From an uncultured Chitinophagaceae bacterium (GTDB lineage Bacteria > Bacteroidota > Bacteroidia > Chitinophagales > Chitinophagaceae): a stretch of DNA of 64,000 bases. The number at the start of each line of letters is the position of its first letter. The stretch's first letter is position 1. The notes beneath the pieces were generated by a model. That model was given only the letters and a program-made list of their open reading frames with translations, was not told where the DNA came from and did not search any database. The position numbers and the translations under genes are program-made. This document shows, one piece after another, positions 61,781 through 64,000 of this stretch. The stretch lies in the NCBI GenBank assembly GCA_937873715.1, contig CALMYJ010000005.1, forward strand, positions 186,001-250,000, written 5' to 3'.

Positions 61781-63004
61781 ATGAAGCATCAATTACTATT
61801 GACCGCATCCCTTGCCATTTCAATTTTGTCCAACGCACAGCAACAATCAAAAACTTACGCCATAACCGGTAAGCCCACCAATAATTTTTACTGGGCTGAT
61901 ATTAAAGAAATAGACGTTGCCACCGGTAACGTAGTACGCACATTATTTGAAGCCGAAAAAACCACTTTTAAAGCAAGGAGCCTTGAAATGGAAGTAGCTG
62001 CAAAGCCATCAAGTGTAAATCCTACCGGCTACGGCGTTGCAGCACTGGCGCTGGATAGCCGTCATAACAGGTTGTATTTTGCACCGATGCATTTTTCTGA
62101 AATTCGTTACCTGGATTTAAACAGCGCTATACCGGAATTTGTAACCATTAAAACCAACATCATCCCTGTGGCAGCCAAAAGCGCTTATGTGCCCGAAGAA
62201 TCGCAGCTATCCCGTATGGCCATTGCGGCAGATGGATTTGGCTATGCCATAAGCAATGATGGCAACCATCTAATTCGTTTTTCTACCGGCAAAAAACCTG
62301 TAGTACAAAACCTGGGCAACCTTATAGATGCGGAATCAAACAAAGGTATTTCGCTGCACAATAAATGCACCGGCTGGGGAGGCGATGTGCTGGCCGATGC
62401 TTATGGCAGGCTGGTACTCATAAGCGCAGCACATAACATATTTGTAATTGATGTACATACAAGGATAGCCACCTATAAAGGCACCATCAGCGGCCTGCCT
62501 TCTAATTATACCACTAATGGTGCTGTTGCAGATGCTAAGGGTAATATTATTGTAAGCAGTGCTAATGTGCTGGAGGGATTGTACGCAGTGGATTACAGCA
62601 GCCTTAAAGCTGTAAAAGTACAGAGCACCGGTGCAAATTTTACCGCTTCGGATTTGGCCAATGCCAACATGCTATTACAAAACGAAAAAGATGCTGCTGT
62701 AAAATTTGGTGATGTAAAACTGATGGAAGCACAGTTTGCCACAGCCGGGGCAAGGGTGTATCCTAACCCTGTACATAATAGCCAGTTCAATGTATCTTTT
62801 GATCAAATGGAAACCGGTAAATACACAATTGTATTTGCCGACCTCAGCGGCAGGCAGTTGCTCTCAAAAATTATAGGTGTGGTAAAAGGCAACCAGGTAG
62901 AGCAAATTCAATTAAACAGCAAACTATTACCCGGTACCTACATGATAAAAGTGCTTGATCAAAACAGGCGGCTTGCCTTTTCTGAAAAACTTGTAGTTAT
63001 GTAA
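61781..63004 (+). CDS. Secreted protein with T9SS sorting domain, unknown
   Basis: A 407-residue secreted protein. MKHQLLLTASLAISILSNAQ is a signal peptide, which sets the start. The middle, residues 25-310, reads like a beta-propeller with repeated blades (NFYWADIKEIDVATGNVVRT, ALALDSRHNRLYFAPMH, DVLADAYGRLVLISAAH, ATYKGTISGLPSNYTTNG), possibly NHL- or YVTN-like. The last 80 residues form a type A T9SS C-terminal domain starting with ARVYPNPVHNSQFNVSF and ending in SEKLVVM. It will be exported through the T9SS and attached to the surface or released. Function unknown; a hairpin terminator follows. Confidence 0.85.
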   Translation: MKHQLLLTASLAISILSNAQQQSKTYAITGKPTNNFYWADIKEIDVATGNVVRTLFEAEKTTFKARSLEMEVAAKPSSVNPTGYGVAALALDSRHNRLYFAPMHFSEIRYLDLNSAIPEFVTIKTNIIPVAAKSAYVPEESQLSRMAIAADGFGYAISNDGNHLIRFSTGKKPVVQNLGNLIDAESNKGISLHNKCTGWGGDVLADAYGRLVLISAAHNIFVIDVHTRIATYKGTISGLPSNYTTNGAVADAKGNIIVSSANVLEGLYAVDYSSLKAVKVQSTGANFTASDLANANMLLQNEKDAAVKFGDVKLMEAQFATAGARVYPNPVHNSQFNVSFDQMETGKYTIVFADLSGRQLLSKIIGVVKGNQVEQIQLNSKLLPGTYMIKVLDQNRRLAFSEKLVVM

Positions 63005-63028
63005 TGGTTATATGGGTTGATAAGTAAG

Positions 63029-63053
63029 GGCTGCACCAGGTGCAGCCTTTTTT
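63029..63053 (+). terminator. Rho-independent terminator
   Basis: GGCTGCACC and GGTGCAGCC pair almost completely around a short CAG loop and are followed by six T. It lies 25 bases after the stop of the T9SS cargo gene. Confidence 0.88.
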
Positions 63054-63079
63054 ATGTTTTAATATTATATAGCATGTTT

Positions 63080-63087
63080 TAATTTTG
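63080..63087 (+). promoter_or_regulatory. Candidate -7 box for the gene at 63135
   Basis: TAATTTTG, an exact TAnnTTTG, is 47 bases before the ATG and just past the terminator of the previous gene. No clear -33 TTG was found. Confidence 0.4.
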
Positions 63088-63134
63088 AAAAAAAATAGTC
63101 GTGTTATTCAACGCTTTCATCGCTATACAACAAC

Positions 63135-63698
63135 ATGCAGGATATAGAACCATATTACAACTGGCGGCATTTGTACACCGCAGAGGAAGATGAGCGTTCA
63201 CCTTTTTATGGCCGTACTTACAGTGAGTTTGAGTTTTCGCAAACCGTATATAACTATTACATACATCCGCAGTGGGATGAGTTTGGCAGTCGCACCCTGT
63301 ATATGAAAATATTGTTTGCCGATTACGAGCAAGGGTTTGCCATACTGGAACTTATAGGCGAATGGAATGATGCCATTGAAAATGATATTATGACGCTGCG
63401 CCGGGATATTACCGATAAAATGTTTGCAGAAGGTATAACCAAATTTATACTCATTGCCGAAAATGTACTCAATTTTCATGGCAGTGATGATAGCTATTAC
63501 GAAGAATGGCTGGAGCAGCTGGAAGATGAAGGTGGCTGGGTGGTAATTGTAGATATGCCCCAGCAAAGCCAGTACGATTTTAAGCGCATGCGCCTTACCA
63601 ATTATGTTCCCCTGCTCGATTTTGAACAATGGCGTACACTAAAGCCCGAACTGGTTTTTCAGCAGGTAGATAACTGGATGTTGCGCCAGTTGAAATGA
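63135..63698 (+). CDS. Conserved hypothetical protein
   Basis: A 187-residue acidic soluble protein. I do not recognise a named family. It starts MQDIEPYYNWRHLYTAEEDE, has an aromatic-rich first third (YGRTYSEFEFSQTVYNYYIH), then an alpha/beta portion (TKFILIAENVLNFHGSDDSY and WVVIVDMPQQSQYDF) that reads like a small Rossmann-type or STAS-like fold, and ends WMLRQLK. It has no signal peptide or membrane segment. Its own promoter box and flanking hairpins on both sides make it a single-gene unit. Confidence 0.72.
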   Translation: MQDIEPYYNWRHLYTAEEDERSPFYGRTYSEFEFSQTVYNYYIHPQWDEFGSRTLYMKILFADYEQGFAILELIGEWNDAIENDIMTLRRDITDKMFAEGITKFILIAENVLNFHGSDDSYYEEWLEQLEDEGGWVVIVDMPQQSQYDFKRMRLTNYVPLLDFEQWRTLKPELVFQQVDNWMLRQLK

Positions 63699-63730
63699 AA
63701 AAGCATACCCCTTACTGTGAGGTATGCCTT
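63697..63730 (-). terminator. Terminator for the minus-strand gene at the window end
   Basis: AAGGCATACC and GGTATGC form a stem (63721-63730 with 63703-63709) read on the minus strand, followed by five T. It lies 27 bases after the stop at 63757 and may also slow the converging plus-strand transcript. Confidence 0.6.
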
Positions 63731-63756
63731 GCACAAGTTTCATACGGCAAATATTT

Positions 63757-64000
63757 TTACCAGCTATTGGCTACATTTTCAGAAGCAGGTATTCTTTCTT
63801 TAAGGCCTGCAAGATTTTCTTTTTGCTGCCGCCTTGCAGTACGGGATTTATTGCGGCTGGTGCTGATGTAGCGCATGATGCGTATCTTATACAGGTCGTA
63901 AAAAATTACAACAACCAGGAACAGGCTCACAATGTAAAACATCTTGAACTGCATGTGAAAATAGGTTAGCCCCGAAATAACCGCACCAGTGATGTAAGCA
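63757..64000 (-). CDS. Membrane protein, 3' end only
   Basis: The frame is open from the window edge to the stop at 63757, giving at least 80 residues. The visible part has two hydrophobic stretches (YITGAVISGLTYF and FKMFYIVSLFLVVVIFYDLY) and a basic, cytosolic tail of about 40 residues with RYISTSRNKSRTARRQQKEN. It is the C-terminus of an integral membrane protein that begins beyond the window; an internal ATG at 63954 is not a reason to call it complete. Family not recognised. Confidence 0.55.
   Translation of the reverse strand, partial: AYITGAVISGLTYFHMQFKMFYIVSLFLVVVIFYDLYKIRIMRYISTSRNKSRTARRQQKENLAGLKERIPASENVANSW

Overview
The window reads as one contiguous stretch of a Bacteroidota chromosome, most likely from the Chitinophagaceae or a close relative (an inference from gene content, not a database match). 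Pointers are the -7 promoter boxes of the TAnnTTTG type with hardly any Shine-Dalgarno sites, two proteins ending in type IX secretion (T9SS) sorting domains, SprB-like surface repeats, a CcmE with a CxxxY haem site, and many genes of types common in this phylum (DUF4256, FecA-like receptor, long MBOAT/SGNH pairs).

Left part, 1-24 kb, is mainly housekeeping: the 3' end of ribD, an IMPACT/YigZ protein, a FecA-like TonB receptor, a YjbR-like protein, an NfeD-flotillin pair, a HepT/MntA (HEPN/nucleotidyltransferase) toxin-antitoxin pair set between inverted and direct repeats, ppk1 with a short Ppx/GppA phosphatase, a polytopic membrane protein with intramembrane histidines, a PL9-like secreted pectate lyase, tRNA-Pro(CGG), a DUF4256 protein, an APC permease, ccmE-ccmF, an HTTM-like membrane pair, an arginase-family enzyme, an ExbD protein and mnmE. 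A family of about 55-base hairpin repeats with ACCTATAAGGT/ACCTTATAGGT arms occurs at 6.4-7.3 kb and 15.5-15.9 kb.

Middle and right part, 24-58 kb, is a large surface-polysaccharide region, nearly all on the minus strand. Read from its promoter-proximal side it holds a Wza-type export lipoprotein, a Wzc-type tyrosine kinase/co-polymerase, a NusG-like antiterminator, a FemAB-like GNAT, a GINT1-like beta-propeller protein, Wzy polymerase, Wzx flippase, sugar epimerases and reductases, four GT4-type glycosyltransferases, a Gfo/Idh oxidoreductase with an unassigned TIM-barrel-like partner, and Fcl and Gmd for GDP-L-fucose. Beyond it lie a WcaJ-like initiating transferase and two tandem SGNH/MBOAT O-acylation pairs. 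Together they suggest a Wzx/Wzy-made, fucose-containing, acyl-decorated exopolysaccharide. A lone plus-strand gene inside this region encodes an 1827-residue T9SS-exported beta-helix protein; it is the most unusual object here because carbohydrate-binding modules appear circularly permuted and nested inside SprB-like repeats.

The last 6 kb hold an S41 processing protease, a BadF-type sugar kinase with murQ (cell-wall amino-sugar recycling), a second T9SS cargo, a conserved hypothetical protein and the 3' end of a membrane protein cut by the window edge.
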